Source: an uncultured Mucilaginibacter sp. (GTDB lineage: Bacteria; Bacteroidota; Bacteroidia; Sphingobacteriales; Sphingobacteriaceae). From it: a DNA stretch of 64,000 nt. Within the stretch, counting starts at the first letter, position 1. Each line of letters begins with the position of its first letter. Where the stretch lies: positions 1 through 64,000 of the forward strand of contig CAIPDP010000018.1 of assembly GCA_903863845.1 (NCBI GenBank), read 5' to 3'. The position numbers were made by a program, and so were the translations under genes. Positions 8,311 through 18,018 of the stretch are shown one piece after another. The notes beneath the pieces are model-generated. The model saw only the letters and a program-made list of their open reading frames with translations, was not told the origin of the DNA and did no database searches.

Positions 8311-9273
8311 TTGACGGAGCTAAAAATATCTATCGAAAACGTGAACCCGGCAGTGTTGTGGGGACCCAATAACGACCACTTCGAGATCATCAAAAAGCAA
8401 TATCCAAAATTAAAACTTGTGGCACGTGGCAACGAGTTAAAGGTTTTGGGTGATGATCATGAATTATCGGTATTCGACGAAAAATTCAACCACCTGTTGA
8501 AGCATGTCGAAAAATTTGAAAACCTGAATATTACCGATATCGAAAGAATATTGGGTTCAAAAGTTTCGTTAAGCGCAGTGTCAGAACCTGCACCTTCAGA
8601 TAAATCGACCACTGGCGAGGTGATCGTATTTGGTCCGAATGGTATCCTGGTAAAAGCACGAACCGCTAACCAGCGCAGAATGGTGGATGGTATCGTTCGG
8701 AACGATATTTTGTTTGCCATCGGCCCGGCAGGTACCGGAAAAACCTATACCGCGGTAGCGCTGGCTGTAAGGGCATTGAAAAATAAAGAGATCAAACGGA
8801 TCATACTAACCCGTCCGGCTGTTGAGGCAGGTGAGAACCTGGGCTTTTTGCCGGGCGACCTGAAAGAAAAGATCGATCCTTACCTGCGTCCGCTTTATGA
8901 TGCGCTGGATGATATGATACCGGCAGAAAAGCTGAAAGTTTACCTCGAGAACCGTACCATCGAGATTGCACCGCTGGCATTTATGCGCGGCCGTACGCTC
9001 GACAACTGTTTTGTAATTTTGGATGAGGCGCAGAATGCCACCGATATGCAGTTGAAGATGTTCCTGACCCGTATGGGACCTACAGCGAAATTTATCGTCA
9101 CCGGCGACGTAACCCAGATAGATTTGCCCAAAAAGCAGCAATCAGGTTTACACACCGCTTTACGCATCCTGACCGACATTAAAGGTATCGAGATCATTTA
9201 CCTGACCGGCGAAGACGTGGTACGCCATAAACTGGTTAGGCGGATACTGGAAGCATACGGGGATATACAGTAA
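8311..9273 (+). CDS. phoH: PhoH-family ATPase
   Basis: 320 residues. P-loop GPAGTGKT (about residue 138) and Walker B FVILDEAQNA define the PhoH/PhoL domain, and TRPAVEAGENLGFLPG is a further family block. PhoH proteins are cytosolic ATPases linked to RNA metabolism or phosphate stress; the role is poorly defined. The only workable start is TTG at 8311, judged from the family-like N-terminal sequence ELKISIENVNPAVLWGP. That TTG lies inside TAAGTTTG (8306-8313), which also resembles a -7 promoter element, so the true start or promoter needs care. purC follows on the same strand. Confidence 0.9.
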   Translation: MTELKISIENVNPAVLWGPNNDHFEIIKKQYPKLKLVARGNELKVLGDDHELSVFDEKFNHLLKHVEKFENLNITDIERILGSKVSLSAVSEPAPSDKSTTGEVIVFGPNGILVKARTANQRRMVDGIVRNDILFAIGPAGTGKTYTAVALAVRALKNKEIKRIILTRPAVEAGENLGFLPGDLKEKIDPYLRPLYDALDDMIPAEKLKVYLENRTIEIAPLAFMRGRTLDNCFVILDEAQNATDMQLKMFLTRMGPTAKFIVTGDVTQIDLPKKQQSGLHTALRILTDIKGIEIIYLTGEDVVRHKLVRRILEAYGDIQ

Positions 9274-9274
9274 T

Positions 9275-9366
9275 AGGGATTAGAGAATAGTTAACCAGTG
9301 ATTGGGAGTATCATTTTAGATTTGCTACAACTAGTCACAAGTTAACCGATCACCAATTAACTAAAA
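9275..9366. repeat. Heptamer-periodic repeat between phoH and purC
   Basis: Units such as AGGGATT, AGAGAAT and AGTTAAC start 1 nt after the phoH stop. Reverse-type units (ACAAGTT, CACCAAT) fill the distance up to purC. The degenerate arms can pair only weakly. Confidence 0.55.
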
Positions 9367-9367
9367 A

Positions 9368-10312
9368 ATGGCATCACTAAAAGAAACACACTTCAATTTT
9401 CCAAAGCAGACAGCTTTTTACAAGGGTAAAGTACGCGATGTATATACCATCGACAATAAATACCTCGCAATGGTGGTAACCGACCGGATATCGGCATTTG
9501 ATGTGGTATTACCTGAGGCTATTCCTTATAAGGGCCAGGTATTAAATCAAATTGCTGCAAAGTTTCTGTTGGATACTGCTGATATAGTACCCAACTGGGT
9601 AATAACAGTACCTGATCCATCGGTTACTATTGGTCGCATTTGTGTGCCGTTTAAAGTGGAGATGGTGATCCGTGGGTATTTGGCCGGGCATGCCGCGCGT
9701 GAATACAGCGCGGGCAAACGCCTGTTGTGTGGTGAAACACTAGCCGAAGGCTTAAGAGAAAATGATAAGCTGCCTGAACCCATTATAACGCCCACTACCA
9801 AAGCATCGGTAGGGCATGATGAAGATATTTCAAAAGCAGATATCCTGGCGAAAGGCATTGTTTCTGCCGAAGATTATGCGCAACTGGAAAAATATACCAA
9901 ATCACTTTACGAACGCGGTACCGAGATCGCAGCTAGGCAGGGGCTGATTTTGGTTGATACCAAATATGAGTTTGGTAAAGCCAACGGCGAGATATATTTA
10001 ATTGATGAGATACATACGCCGGATTCATCCCGGTATTTTTACCAGGAAGGCTATGAGGAAAGGCAGTTGCGCGGTGAACCGCAAAAACAATTGTCGAAGG
10101 AATTTGTCAGAAGATGGCTGATTGAAAATGGTTTTCAGGGTAAAGAGGGGCAGGTTGTACCGGTAATGACGCCTGAGATAGTGAATTCGATATCAGAGCG
10201 GTATATCGAGTTATTTGAACAAATCACCGGGGAAAATTTTGTTAAAAGTGACAATGCTGATGTTTTGAAAAGAGTTGAAGCAGCAATTAACAAGGCCTTA
10301 AGTGATTTGTAA
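9368..10312 (+). CDS. purC: Phosphoribosylaminoimidazole-succinocarboxamide synthase
   Basis: Joins CAIR and aspartate using ATP to make SAICAR in purine synthesis. The 314-residue length fits the longer (~300 aa) PurC subtype. Visible motifs are [13 protein letters not shown] at the N-terminus, [37 protein letters not shown], and [20 protein letters not shown] near residues 197-216 with the nucleotide/Mg-binding acids. It lies in a plus-strand series after phoH. Confidence 0.96.
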   Translation: MASLKETHFNFPKQTAFYKGKVRDVYTIDNKYLAMVVTDRISAFDVVLPEAIPYKGQVLNQIAAKFLLDTADIVPNWVITVPDPSVTIGRICVPFKVEMVIRGYLAGHAAREYSAGKRLLCGETLAEGLRENDKLPEPIITPTTKASVGHDEDISKADILAKGIVSAEDYAQLEKYTKSLYERGTEIAARQGLILVDTKYEFGKANGEIYLIDEIHTPDSSRYFYQEGYEERQLRGEPQKQLSKEFVRRWLIENGFQGKEGQVVPVMTPEIVNSISERYIELFEQITGENFVKSDNADVLKRVEAAINKALSDL

Positions 10313-10363
10313 TTTTTTATTGTAGATAAAAAAATTATATCTTAGTAGCGTAATTAATAAAAA

Positions 10364-10741
10364 ATGAAGTTTACTGTTGATAAGCACGAAAAGTACGTAT
10401 TGCTGAAACTAAATGAATCAAAGTTAAATTCATTGGTTACTCCGCAATTAAAGTCTGAGTTGATATTGATCAATACCGAAGGGCAGAGAAATATCATCAT
10501 GGATCTGTCGCAGATTAAGTTTGCTGATTCCTCAGGTTTAAGCAGTTTGCTGGTAGGTCACCGTTTGTGCAAGAACGCATCAGGCGTATTTATCCTATCC
10601 GGCCTGAATGATGCAGTTGCGCGTTTGATCTCTATTTCCCAGTTAGACAGCGTACTTTCAATTGTTCCCACCACCGAAGAAGCCATCGATCTTATTTTTA
10701 TGGAAGAAGTGGAAAAGCAATTGAAGAAAGAAGCGAAATAA
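10364..10741 (+). CDS. STAS-domain protein (anti-sigma factor antagonist type)
   Basis: 125 residues, essentially a single STAS domain. The phosphorylatable loop reads FADSSGLSSLLVGHR, with the conserved DSSGL serine as in SpoIIAA/RsbV antagonists. Such proteins bind a serine kinase/anti-sigma partner and are controlled by Ser phosphorylation; no partner kinase is encoded in the window. It lies 22 bp upstream of RNase Z on the same strand, so the two are probably cotranscribed. Confidence 0.88.
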   Translation: MKFTVDKHEKYVLLKLNESKLNSLVTPQLKSELILINTEGQRNIIMDLSQIKFADSSGLSSLLVGHRLCKNASGVFILSGLNDAVARLISISQLDSVLSIVPTTEEAIDLIFMEEVEKQLKKEAK

Positions 10742-10763
10742 CAATTTTCACCCCTTTCCCGAT

Positions 10764-11678
10764 ATGAAATTTGAAGTTACTATATTGGGAAGCAGTTCGG
10801 CTACGCCAATTTTTAACCGAAATCCATCGGCGCAAGCATTAAATATTAACGAACATTATTATCTGGTTGATTGTGGCGAAGGAACGCAACAGCAAATGCT
10901 GCGTTTTGATATAAAAGCCAGCCGGATCGATCATATCTTTATCAGCCACCTGCACGGCGATCATTACCTTGGGCTTGTTGGATTACTGTCGTCTATGCAC
11001 CTGAACGGACGCACGAGAACCCTAAAGCTTTTTTGCCCCGAACCCTTAAAGGAAATCATCGAGATTCAATTAAAATACTCTGATACTACTTTGCAATATA
11101 ATATTGAGTATTGTTTTACCAATTCGAGTGTTGCAGAAAAGATATTGGAAACCCAGGACCTCGTAGTTGAAAGCATCCCGCTTGATCACCGCATCGCCTG
11201 CACTGGTTTCCTGTTCAAGCAAAAGAAACGATTAAGAAAGCTGATCAAGGAAAAGATCGCTGAATTGGATATTTCTGTTGAATATTATTCGGCTATAAAA
11301 AAAGGAGCTGATTATACCGCCCCGAATGGAAAGATCTTCCTCAATAACGAACTAACTTTCGATCCCGAACTGCCCAAAAGCTATGCATACTGTTCGGATA
11401 CGCAATATAACGAGAACTATTTTGCACAGATCAAGGGGGTTGATCTGCTATACCACGAAGCTACTTTTACCCATAGTATGCTATCCCGTGCCGAAATTAC
11501 CCACCATACCACAGCACTCCAGGCAGCCGAAATAGCAAAAATTACCCAAGCTAAAAGGTTGATCATTGGCCATTTTTCGGCCCGATACAAAACCTTGAAC
11601 GAACTGCTCGACGAAGCCCAGTCGGTATTCCCGGCAACTGAATTGGCGATAGAAGGGAAAACCTTTTCCATTGAGTAA
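10764..11678 (+). CDS. rnz: Ribonuclease Z
   Basis: Zinc endonuclease that trims the 3' ends of pre-tRNAs. The 304-residue length matches the short RNase Z form. Ligand motifs include FISHLHGDHYLGLVGLL (about residues 59-75), LDHRIACTGF, and YCSDTQYNE, and the late HHTTALQAAEIA and IIGHFSARY motifs supply further ligands. The TAA stop is also the first three bases of an inverted-repeat arm that spans the gap to the convergent MCE gene. Confidence 0.95.
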   Translation: MKFEVTILGSSSATPIFNRNPSAQALNINEHYYLVDCGEGTQQQMLRFDIKASRIDHIFISHLHGDHYLGLVGLLSSMHLNGRTRTLKLFCPEPLKEIIEIQLKYSDTTLQYNIEYCFTNSSVAEKILETQDLVVESIPLDHRIACTGFLFKQKKRLRKLIKEKIAELDISVEYYSAIKKGADYTAPNGKIFLNNELTFDPELPKSYAYCSDTQYNENYFAQIKGVDLLYHEATFTHSMLSRAEITHHTTALQAAEIAKITQAKRLIIGHFSARYKTLNELLDEAQSVFPATELAIEGKTFSIE

Positions 11679-11779
11679 TTTGAAGATTTGGTAATTTGAA
11701 GATTTGACAATTAATTGGCCTGCTTTAAAATCTTCGATTTTAAAATCAATCATCTTCAAATTAACCAATTTTCAAATTA
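11677..11779. repeat. Octamer (TTTGAAGA-type) inverted repeat between rnz and the MCE gene
   Basis: The left arm 11677-11704 and right arm 11752-11779 match as inverted repeats at 25 of 28 positions, with a 47-nt spacer. Each arm is built of TTTG-starting 8-bp units. Both convergent genes end inside or against it: the rnz TAA overlaps the left arm, and the complement of 11777-11779 is the TAA of the minus-strand gene. It probably acts as a bidirectional terminator hairpin. Confidence 0.8.
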
Positions 11780-12721
11780 CTTATCCTTCTTCCCAAAAAC
11801 CGAGAAGCTTACGTAGCGTTTGGGATGGGCCTTCAAGTCAACCAGCAATTTATTTAAACTGTTTGAGGCGCTGTCAAGGTTGCGGTACAGGTGGTCATCG
11901 TTCAAAAGTAATCCCATTGAGCCTTTGCCGTTATTGATCTTTGCCAATGACTCCTGCAGGTTTCCGATCGCCTTATTGGCGTTTTCTAAGGTTTGTTTGA
12001 TATTTGAATGTGCCAGATCATTTGAAAAACTTTCGGCATTACCTGCTATGGTGTTCAAATGTGCCGTGCTGGTTTTAAGATTATCAGAGGTTGCTTCAGC
12101 ATTGGCCAGTATCCCTTTAATATGACCTGATTGCGATCCTACGAGGGTATCAATCTTTTTGGTGGTCCCTTCCAACGTTTGGAGGGTATTTGCGATACTC
12201 AGGAAGCTTCTGTTGATATTTTTCTGAAATTCAGGATTCATGGTCTTGTTGATCGCATCCAGTGAAGAATCCATTTTGCTGATCAGCTGTTCGGTTTTCT
12301 TTTGTATCGGTTGCAAGCTTTCTGCCAGGCTGCCCTGTATATCGGCCTCGAGTGTATCCTGATCGGTAGCAAATTTTTTGCTATTACCCATTTGAAATAC
12401 GATGGCTTTTGAACCCAACAGGTCGGTACTTTCCAACTTTGCCCGCGTATTATCCGGAATATTATATTGTGGCTCGATCTTAAATTCAACGATCGTGCGC
12501 CCGTCAGGCTGCAAGGTCATTTTTGAAATATGGCCGATTTGGAAGCCGTTTACCAATACAGGTTTTGATACCGACAATCCCTCAACACTATTATAAATGG
12601 CGTAATAACGGTTTGTCGTAGAAAAGATATCGTTTCCCCGCAAATAACTATAGCAAAGGATCAATATCGTTATCGCGATAGTGGTTAGTACACCTATTTT
12701 TGTTTCGTTTGATATCTTCAT
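11777..12721 (-). CDS. MlaD-like MCE-domain protein
   Basis: 314 residues. One N-terminal membrane helix (about residues 9-26) is followed by a single MCE domain (about 37-115, FSTTNRYYAIYNSVEGLSV onward, with NGFQIGHI) and a long helical C-terminal tail. MCE proteins bind lipids and form hexameric rings in the periplasm for phospholipid transport, with MlaE/MlaF-type permease and ATPase partners that are not present here. The amidase gene lies upstream on the same strand, so this is an envelope-maintenance neighbourhood. Confidence 0.88.
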   Translation of the reverse strand: MKISNETKIGVLTTIAITILILCYSYLRGNDIFSTTNRYYAIYNSVEGLSVSKPVLVNGFQIGHISKMTLQPDGRTIVEFKIEPQYNIPDNTRAKLESTDLLGSKAIVFQMGNSKKFATDQDTLEADIQGSLAESLQPIQKKTEQLISKMDSSLDAINKTMNPEFQKNINRSFLSIANTLQTLEGTTKKIDTLVGSQSGHIKGILANAEATSDNLKTSTAHLNTIAGNAESFSNDLAHSNIKQTLENANKAIGNLQESLAKINNGKGSMGLLLNDDHLYRNLDSASNSLNKLLVDLKAHPKRYVSFSVFGKKDK

Positions 12722-12894
12722 TGGGTGTTTTATATTAATTGGGGGTTCTTATATTGATGATTTGAGATCAATATGTTCTATTTGATCTGCAAATCGAATC
12801 TTAATCCCCAATAAAATGATCAACCTTAAATTATTTTAGCCCGGTAATACTATTTGACTATTAAACAAAATTCACTCAAAATCCAAAACCTATC

Positions 12895-12943
12895 CCCAAT
12901 ACCCAATACCCAATACCCGATACCCGATACCCGATACCCGATT
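12895..12943. repeat. Heptamer tandem array CCCAATA/CCCGATA x7
   Basis: Seven contiguous 7-bp units: three CCCAATA, three CCCGATA and a final CCCGATT. It starts 13 nt after the stop of the minus-strand amidase gene. The flanking gap (12722-12956) shows no other feature. Confidence 0.85.
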
Positions 12944-12956
12944 CCAACAACCCACC

Positions 12957-13871
12957 TTATTTCCCTGTATCCTCAACTTCGTCTTTATACTTTTGTATAG
13001 CCCTAACGATCGAAGCAGCAATTTCGTTTTGTCCTTTTTCAGAATTCAGGTAGTCTTCTTCTTCATGGTTATTGATATAGCCCGTTTCAACCAATACCGA
13101 TGGCATTGCTGTATGGTCCAATACAAAAACCACCTGTTCGCGCACCCCATCACTTGGGCGGCCATCACCCTGGGTAAATTCAGTATTGATGAGGTCGGCC
13201 AGATGAATACTTTGTTTACGGTACCTGTTTTTCATCTGGTTAAGTAAAATGGCTGCCATGGGGTCATCGGCCCTGGCTTCAGTTGATGTGATTACTTTAT
13301 TATCATCGCCAACCTCTTCGTTTTCGCGAAGCGCCTCATTTTGAGGGCCTATACGATTGGTGCTATACACCAGCAGCAAAACACCTTTACCCGAGCGATC
13401 GGCAACGCTCACCGTTCTGTAAACAGGCTTGTGATGCTTATGTCCGATCACCTCCCTTACCTTCCTGTCGGGAAGTGCGTTGCAGTGTATTGAAATAAAA
13501 AGGTCGCCATGATTCGAGTTCGCAATCTCGGCGCGTTTGCCCCAAAGTACATCATAATTATCAGTTCGGGTCATAACGATCCTTACATCGGGAAACTGTT
13601 TTTCTAATTCGTCCTGCAATTTCTTCGCTATTGCAAGCGTTACATTCCTTTCGAAAGAATAAGCGCCCTGGGCTCCCGGCGAATATCGACCCCCTTGTGG
13701 TGGGCGATCACCGTGCCCGGCATCGACAATAATGGTTCTGATTTTGAAACCACTGTCGGTAACAGGGTTATTGTTTTTTATTGAAACCGGATTCCTGAAT
13801 GAAAATAGTGTAAGGGTTATTACGGATATTGATAAACCATAAATCAGATTTTTAAATGCCTTATTTTTCAT
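12957..13871 (-). CDS. N-acetylmuramoyl-L-alanine amidase (Amidase_3)
   Basis: 304 residues. An N-terminal hydrophobic signal or anchor (about residues 10-25) precedes the Amidase_3 catalytic domain. Zinc-ligand motifs are VDAGHGD near residue 50, ERNVTLAIA with its Glu, and ISIHCNALP; PSVLVETGYINN carries the catalytic Glu. It cleaves the amide bond between MurNAc and the peptide stem during cell separation or peptidoglycan turnover in the periplasm. The metal site looks complete. It lies upstream of the MCE gene and is divergent from lptD. Confidence 0.93.
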   Translation of the reverse strand: MKNKAFKNLIYGLSISVITLTLFSFRNPVSIKNNNPVTDSGFKIRTIIVDAGHGDRPPQGGRYSPGAQGAYSFERNVTLAIAKKLQDELEKQFPDVRIVMTRTDNYDVLWGKRAEIANSNHGDLFISIHCNALPDRKVREVIGHKHHKPVYRTVSVADRSGKGVLLLVYSTNRIGPQNEALRENEEVGDDNKVITSTEARADDPMAAILLNQMKNRYRKQSIHLADLINTEFTQGDGRPSDGVREQVVFVLDHTAMPSVLVETGYINNHEEEDYLNSEKGQNEIAASIVRAIQKYKDEVEDTGK

Positions 13872-14002
13872 TCGTTTTATATGTTCATTTGATAGCCTTA
13901 ACGCTTGCTTATTATTCAGTCACTATTGTGATGAATAATGTGCAGGTTTCATTATTTTTGGAGGCTGTTAACATTAAGCAAAAATACTATTCATAATCGA
14001 CT

Positions 14003-16729
14003 TTGAAATTCGTTAGCCTGTTTTTTCTGCCCGTATTCTTCTTAATGGCCAACGTGACAGCATCTGCAAAAAAAAGCAGCGTTAACGGGTCCCGCTTTTC
14101 TATTGACACTATTATTAAACTGGATAGTGCCAAATACCGGAAACTGACTAAAGGTACAAAATCTGTGTCGAATTTGGGGACCCAAAAGCTTGTCAACGAT
14201 ACCAGCAAGAATAAAGGCGGACTTAAGTCGATGATCACCGCCCGGGAAAATGATTCCGACTATTACGATGCCGTACACCAGGTGCTGTACCTTTACGGTC
14301 AGGCTAGGGTAACTTATGAAGATTTTGAATTGGACGCCGATTATATCCGGGTTGATGAAAAAAACAAATTGATCTTTGCCAGCGGCAGGATCGATCCACT
14401 TACTAAACGCTACGTTGGCCGACCTATTTCAAAACAGAAAAAGGATAAACCGGTAATCTCCGATTCGTTGATATTTAACTACGATACGAAAAAGGGTAAA
14501 ATTTACAATGCCGCATCAGACCAGGACGGTAATTATATTTCAGGCGGACAGATCAGGAAATTGAACGGAGATGATGCCGCCTACGATCACGTGATCTTCA
14601 GTACCTGCGATTTGCCCTACCCGGATACGCATTTTGGTATCGTGATCACTAAAGGGATAGGCGAGAAGAACCAGATATTTTCGGGGCCGGCATTCCTCGA
14701 GGTGGAAGGCATACCGCTTCCTTTGGCAATTCCCTTTGGTTTCTTCCCCAAACCCGACTCCCGTTCTTCGGGGGTGATCATACCAACTTTTGGGGAGGAC
14801 CAAAAACTTGGCTTTTACCTCAGAAACTTTGGTTATTACCTTGCGCTTAATGATTATGTCGACCTGACCAATACAGGTACGCTGTATTCAAAAGGTTCAT
14901 ACGAAGTAAGTTCTTCTGCCCGATATTTTAACCGATATAAATATACCGGCACAGTAACTCTGAGTTATAGCTCTACCAATTACGGTTTACCTACCGACCC
15001 TGCAAGCCACGATTTTCACATCGACTGGTCGCATTCCCAAAACCCGAACTCCAACCCGGGCACAACTTTTACCGCATCGGTTAATGCAGGTACAGCTGGT
15101 TTTTATTCACATAACCCGGCCACCGAAGGGTTTAACCTGCAGACGCTAACGCAGAATACTTTACGCTCAAGTATCGCTTACGGAAAAACATGGGCAGGTT
15201 CGCCTTTTAACTTAACGGTCAATCTTTCCCATAGCCAGGATCTGACAAATAAAACCGTAACACTCGAGCTACCAACCTTTAATTTTAACATGTCGACCAT
15301 CAATCCCTTCGATTCAAAAGACAGGGTTGGCACACAGCTTTGGTACCAAAAGATAACGGTGGGTTATAGCGTACAGGGTACCAATAAACTAAATAATATA
15401 CCCGAAGCCAACTTGTTTCAAAGTACTACATTAACTAAACGGCTGCAAAATGGGTTCGAACATACGATACCCGTTGGTTTTAATCAAACGATCGCCAAAT
15501 ATTTCCAGTTCAGTGCTAACTTTAATTATAGCGAATACTGGTATTTTCAACATATAAAAGAATCATTCTCAAGGGGAAGCGTCCCTGGCAGGGACTCCCT
15601 GGTTTATGATACAGTTGGCGGATTTAAAAGAGCCGGGCAATACAATTTTGGCGCTTCAATATCAACCAAGGTATATGGAATGATGACTTTTAAGAGCGGC
15701 AACGTTATGGCTCTGAGGTATGTAGCCACACCTTCAATTGGCGTTAGTTTTCACCCCGATTTTTCCGATCCTAAGTTTGGTTATTATCAAACCGCAGTTA
15801 GTAATGCAACTGTTCCCTACCAAATTTCAACGCAACGCTATTCTATTTTTCAGAACTCAGTTTATGGTGGCCCGGGGGCCGGCAAAGCCGCAGCAATGAC
15901 TTTTTCGCTTGATAATAATATCGAAGCCAAATTGCGCCCAAAAAGTACAGATACGTCAACAAACGGTAAAAAGGTAAAGATACTGGAGGGATTCACGATC
16001 TCAACCTCGTACAATTTTGCAGCTGATTCATTCCGCCTTTCGCCGATCGCATTTTCAGGCCACACTACTTTATTCAAGGATAAAGTAAATGTTACGTTCA
16101 ACGGCACGTTCGATCCTTATACCACTGTGGTTCGTGATTCAATTTACAATGGTGGTGTTATCAAATATAAAATACCTATCGACAGGTATACTTTCCAGGA
16201 TGGAAAATTGCCTTCGCTGATACAGGCAAGCGTTTCCGCCAGTGCTAGTTTGAATCCTGCAGTTTTTCATCCAAGCGTACAACCTGCCGCGCCGGGAACG
16301 AGCCTGCAAACAATGAACCCCGAGCAGGCTGCAAAGCTCGCCTTATTAAACAGCGATCCTTCCGCCTACCTCGATTTTAATATTCCATGGAATATTTCTG
16401 TCAATTATTCATTTACCTACAGCAACCTTTACACAAGTACTTATATTAGCAACACGCTGATGTTTTCGGGTGATGTGAGTGTTACAAAAAACTGGAAAGT
16501 TCAATATACCACAAACTACGACCTTCGGAAAGGTCAGCTGAGCAGCGCCACTTCCTTTGGTATTTCGCGCAATTTGCATTGTTGGGATTTGTCGATGCAA
16601 TGGCTGCCATTTGGATATTATAAGTCGTACATGGTTACATTAAAGGTAAATGCAGCTATATTGCAAGACTTGAAATTAACCAAACGCAGTGATTATACTA
16701 ACAATCAAAGCTATAACCCTTACCAGTAA
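14003..16729 (+). CDS. lptD: LPS-assembly outer membrane protein LptD
   Basis: 908 residues. A signal-type N-terminus KFVSLFFLPVFFLMA precedes an OstA/LptA-like jellyroll region (about residues 90-200, with LYGQARVTYEDFELDADYI) and the LptD C-terminal beta-barrel rich in alternating aromatic strands. It inserts LPS into the outer leaflet of the outer membrane. The TTG at 14003 is preferred because an in-frame TAA lies 9 nt upstream and the signal peptide starts here; the next ATG would remove most of it. The stop overlaps the cinA start (TAATG). Confidence 0.9.
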   Translation: MKFVSLFFLPVFFLMANVTASAKKSSVNGSRFSIDTIIKLDSAKYRKLTKGTKSVSNLGTQKLVNDTSKNKGGLKSMITARENDSDYYDAVHQVLYLYGQARVTYEDFELDADYIRVDEKNKLIFASGRIDPLTKRYVGRPISKQKKDKPVISDSLIFNYDTKKGKIYNAASDQDGNYISGGQIRKLNGDDAAYDHVIFSTCDLPYPDTHFGIVITKGIGEKNQIFSGPAFLEVEGIPLPLAIPFGFFPKPDSRSSGVIIPTFGEDQKLGFYLRNFGYYLALNDYVDLTNTGTLYSKGSYEVSSSARYFNRYKYTGTVTLSYSSTNYGLPTDPASHDFHIDWSHSQNPNSNPGTTFTASVNAGTAGFYSHNPATEGFNLQTLTQNTLRSSIAYGKTWAGSPFNLTVNLSHSQDLTNKTVTLELPTFNFNMSTINPFDSKDRVGTQLWYQKITVGYSVQGTNKLNNIPEANLFQSTTLTKRLQNGFEHTIPVGFNQTIAKYFQFSANFNYSEYWYFQHIKESFSRGSVPGRDSLVYDTVGGFKRAGQYNFGASISTKVYGMMTFKSGNVMALRYVATPSIGVSFHPDFSDPKFGYYQTAVSNATVPYQISTQRYSIFQNSVYGGPGAGKAAAMTFSLDNNIEAKLRPKSTDTSTNGKKVKILEGFTISTSYNFAADSFRLSPIAFSGHTTLFKDKVNVTFNGTFDPYTTVVRDSIYNGGVIKYKIPIDRYTFQDGKLPSLIQASVSASASLNPAVFHPSVQPAAPGTSLQTMNPEQAAKLALLNSDPSAYLDFNIPWNISVNYSFTYSNLYTSTYISNTLMFSGDVSVTKNWKVQYTTNYDLRKGQLSSATSFGISRNLHCWDLSMQWLPFGYYKSYMVTLKVNAAILQDLKLTKRSDYTNNQSYNPYQ

Positions 16730-17985
16730 TGCAGGCAGAAATTATAACTATTGGCGATGAGATTTTAATAGGGCAAATCGTAGATACAAATTCGGCCTGG
16801 ATAGCGCAGCAATTAAACGCTATCGGGATAAGAGTTAAGCAAATATCTTCGGTATCAGACGACAAAAGCCATATTATCGCTGCACTTAAAGAAGCCCATG
16901 AGCGCGCCAATGTTATATTGATCACCGGGGGACTCGGTCCGACCAAAGACGATATCACAAAAAAAACTTTGGCCGATTACTTTGGTGTCAAATTAGTGCA
17001 GAACGCGGCGGCGCTGGCCAATGTCAAAGCGATTTTCAGGCGTTTACGTGGCAATAACTTTACCGAACTACTGGAAGTAAACAAACAACAGGCCCTGGTT
17101 CCGGAGAATTGTGAGGTGATACTCAACCGAAACGGTACCGCACCCGGTATGTGGTTCAACTACGATGATACCATTTATATGTCGATGCCGGGTGTACCGC
17201 ATGAAATGATGTATATGATGGAAGAGCAGGTATTGCCGAAGTTAAAATCTAGCCTGAAACTGCCGCATATCATTCATCATACGATATTGACCGCGGGTGA
17301 AGGGGAGTCGTACCTGGCCGAAAAAATAGCCGATATTGAAGATGCACTGCCTCCTTATATTAAATTAGCCTATTTACCTAAACTTGGGCAGGTTCGTTTG
17401 CGTTTAAGTGCTTATGGCGATAATGAAGACTTTTTGAAAGAAAAGGTCAATGAGTTTGCAGTCAGAATAACAGAACGGGTTGGCAAAGCGGTGGTTTCAC
17501 AGGAAGATATTCCACTTGAAAAGGCTATTTTGGATGTGATGGCCGATCGGGGATTAACACTTTCTGCAGCCGAGAGTTGTACGGGGGGCTATATTTCGCA
17601 CCTGATCACGCAACATCCGGGCTCATCAAAGGTGTTTTTCGGGGGAGCGGTTTCTTATTCGTACGAATTGAAAGAGAGTATCCTGGGCGTAAAAAACGAA
17701 ACGTTATGGCAACATGGAGCTGTAAGCCAGGAAACAGTGACCGAAATGGTTGAAGGCGCGCTCGAAAATTTTAAATCAGACTATGCGATCGCTGTTACCG
17801 GCATTGCCGGGCCCGATGGAGGAACAACAGAAAAGCCGGTTGGCACAGTTTGGATCGGCGTGGCCAACAAGACTAAAACCGTCACTAAGAAATTTTCATT
17901 TGGCAATAAGCGCCGCCAGAATATAGAAAGAACAGCAATTGCAGCATTGAACATGCTGAATATTTTGCTAAATGAATTAAAGTAA
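16729..17985 (+). CDS. cinA: CinA-family protein (competence/damage-inducible, nicotinamide-nucleotide amidohydrolase)
   Basis: 418 residues. The N-terminal MoCF-like COG1058 domain begins EIITIGDEILIGQIVDTNS and contains ITGGLGPTKDD. The C-terminal PncC domain (from about residue 260) shows LSAAESCTGGYISHLIT and AVTGIAGPDGGTTEKPVG. The PncC part deamidates NMN to NaMN; the N-terminal part acts on ADP-ribose or NMN in characterised homologues. The ATG overlaps the lptD stop codon, so translation is probably coupled. Confidence 0.94.
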   Translation: MQAEIITIGDEILIGQIVDTNSAWIAQQLNAIGIRVKQISSVSDDKSHIIAALKEAHERANVILITGGLGPTKDDITKKTLADYFGVKLVQNAAALANVKAIFRRLRGNNFTELLEVNKQQALVPENCEVILNRNGTAPGMWFNYDDTIYMSMPGVPHEMMYMMEEQVLPKLKSSLKLPHIIHHTILTAGEGESYLAEKIADIEDALPPYIKLAYLPKLGQVRLRLSAYGDNEDFLKEKVNEFAVRITERVGKAVVSQEDIPLEKAILDVMADRGLTLSAAESCTGGYISHLITQHPGSSKVFFGGAVSYSYELKESILGVKNETLWQHGAVSQETVTEMVEGALENFKSDYAIAVTGIAGPDGGTTEKPVGTVWIGVANKTKTVTKKFSFGNKRRQNIERTAIAALNMLNILLNELK

Positions 17986-17990
17986 ATAAG

Positions 17991-17998
17991 TAATTTTG
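17991..17998 (+). promoter_or_regulatory. -7 element upstream of the E2 gene
   Basis: TAATTTTG fits TAnnTTTG and ends 20 nt before the ATG at 18019. A TTTG lies 23 nt further upstream, slightly longer than the ideal spacing. The E2 gene may therefore have its own promoter in addition to readthrough from cinA. Confidence 0.4.
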
Positions 17999-18018
17999 CC
18001 CCGATATATCTAAAATAT

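Noticed and set aside
12895-12943. CRISPR array
   Set aside because: The units are directly adjacent 7-bp repeats without unique spacers, and no cas genes are present.
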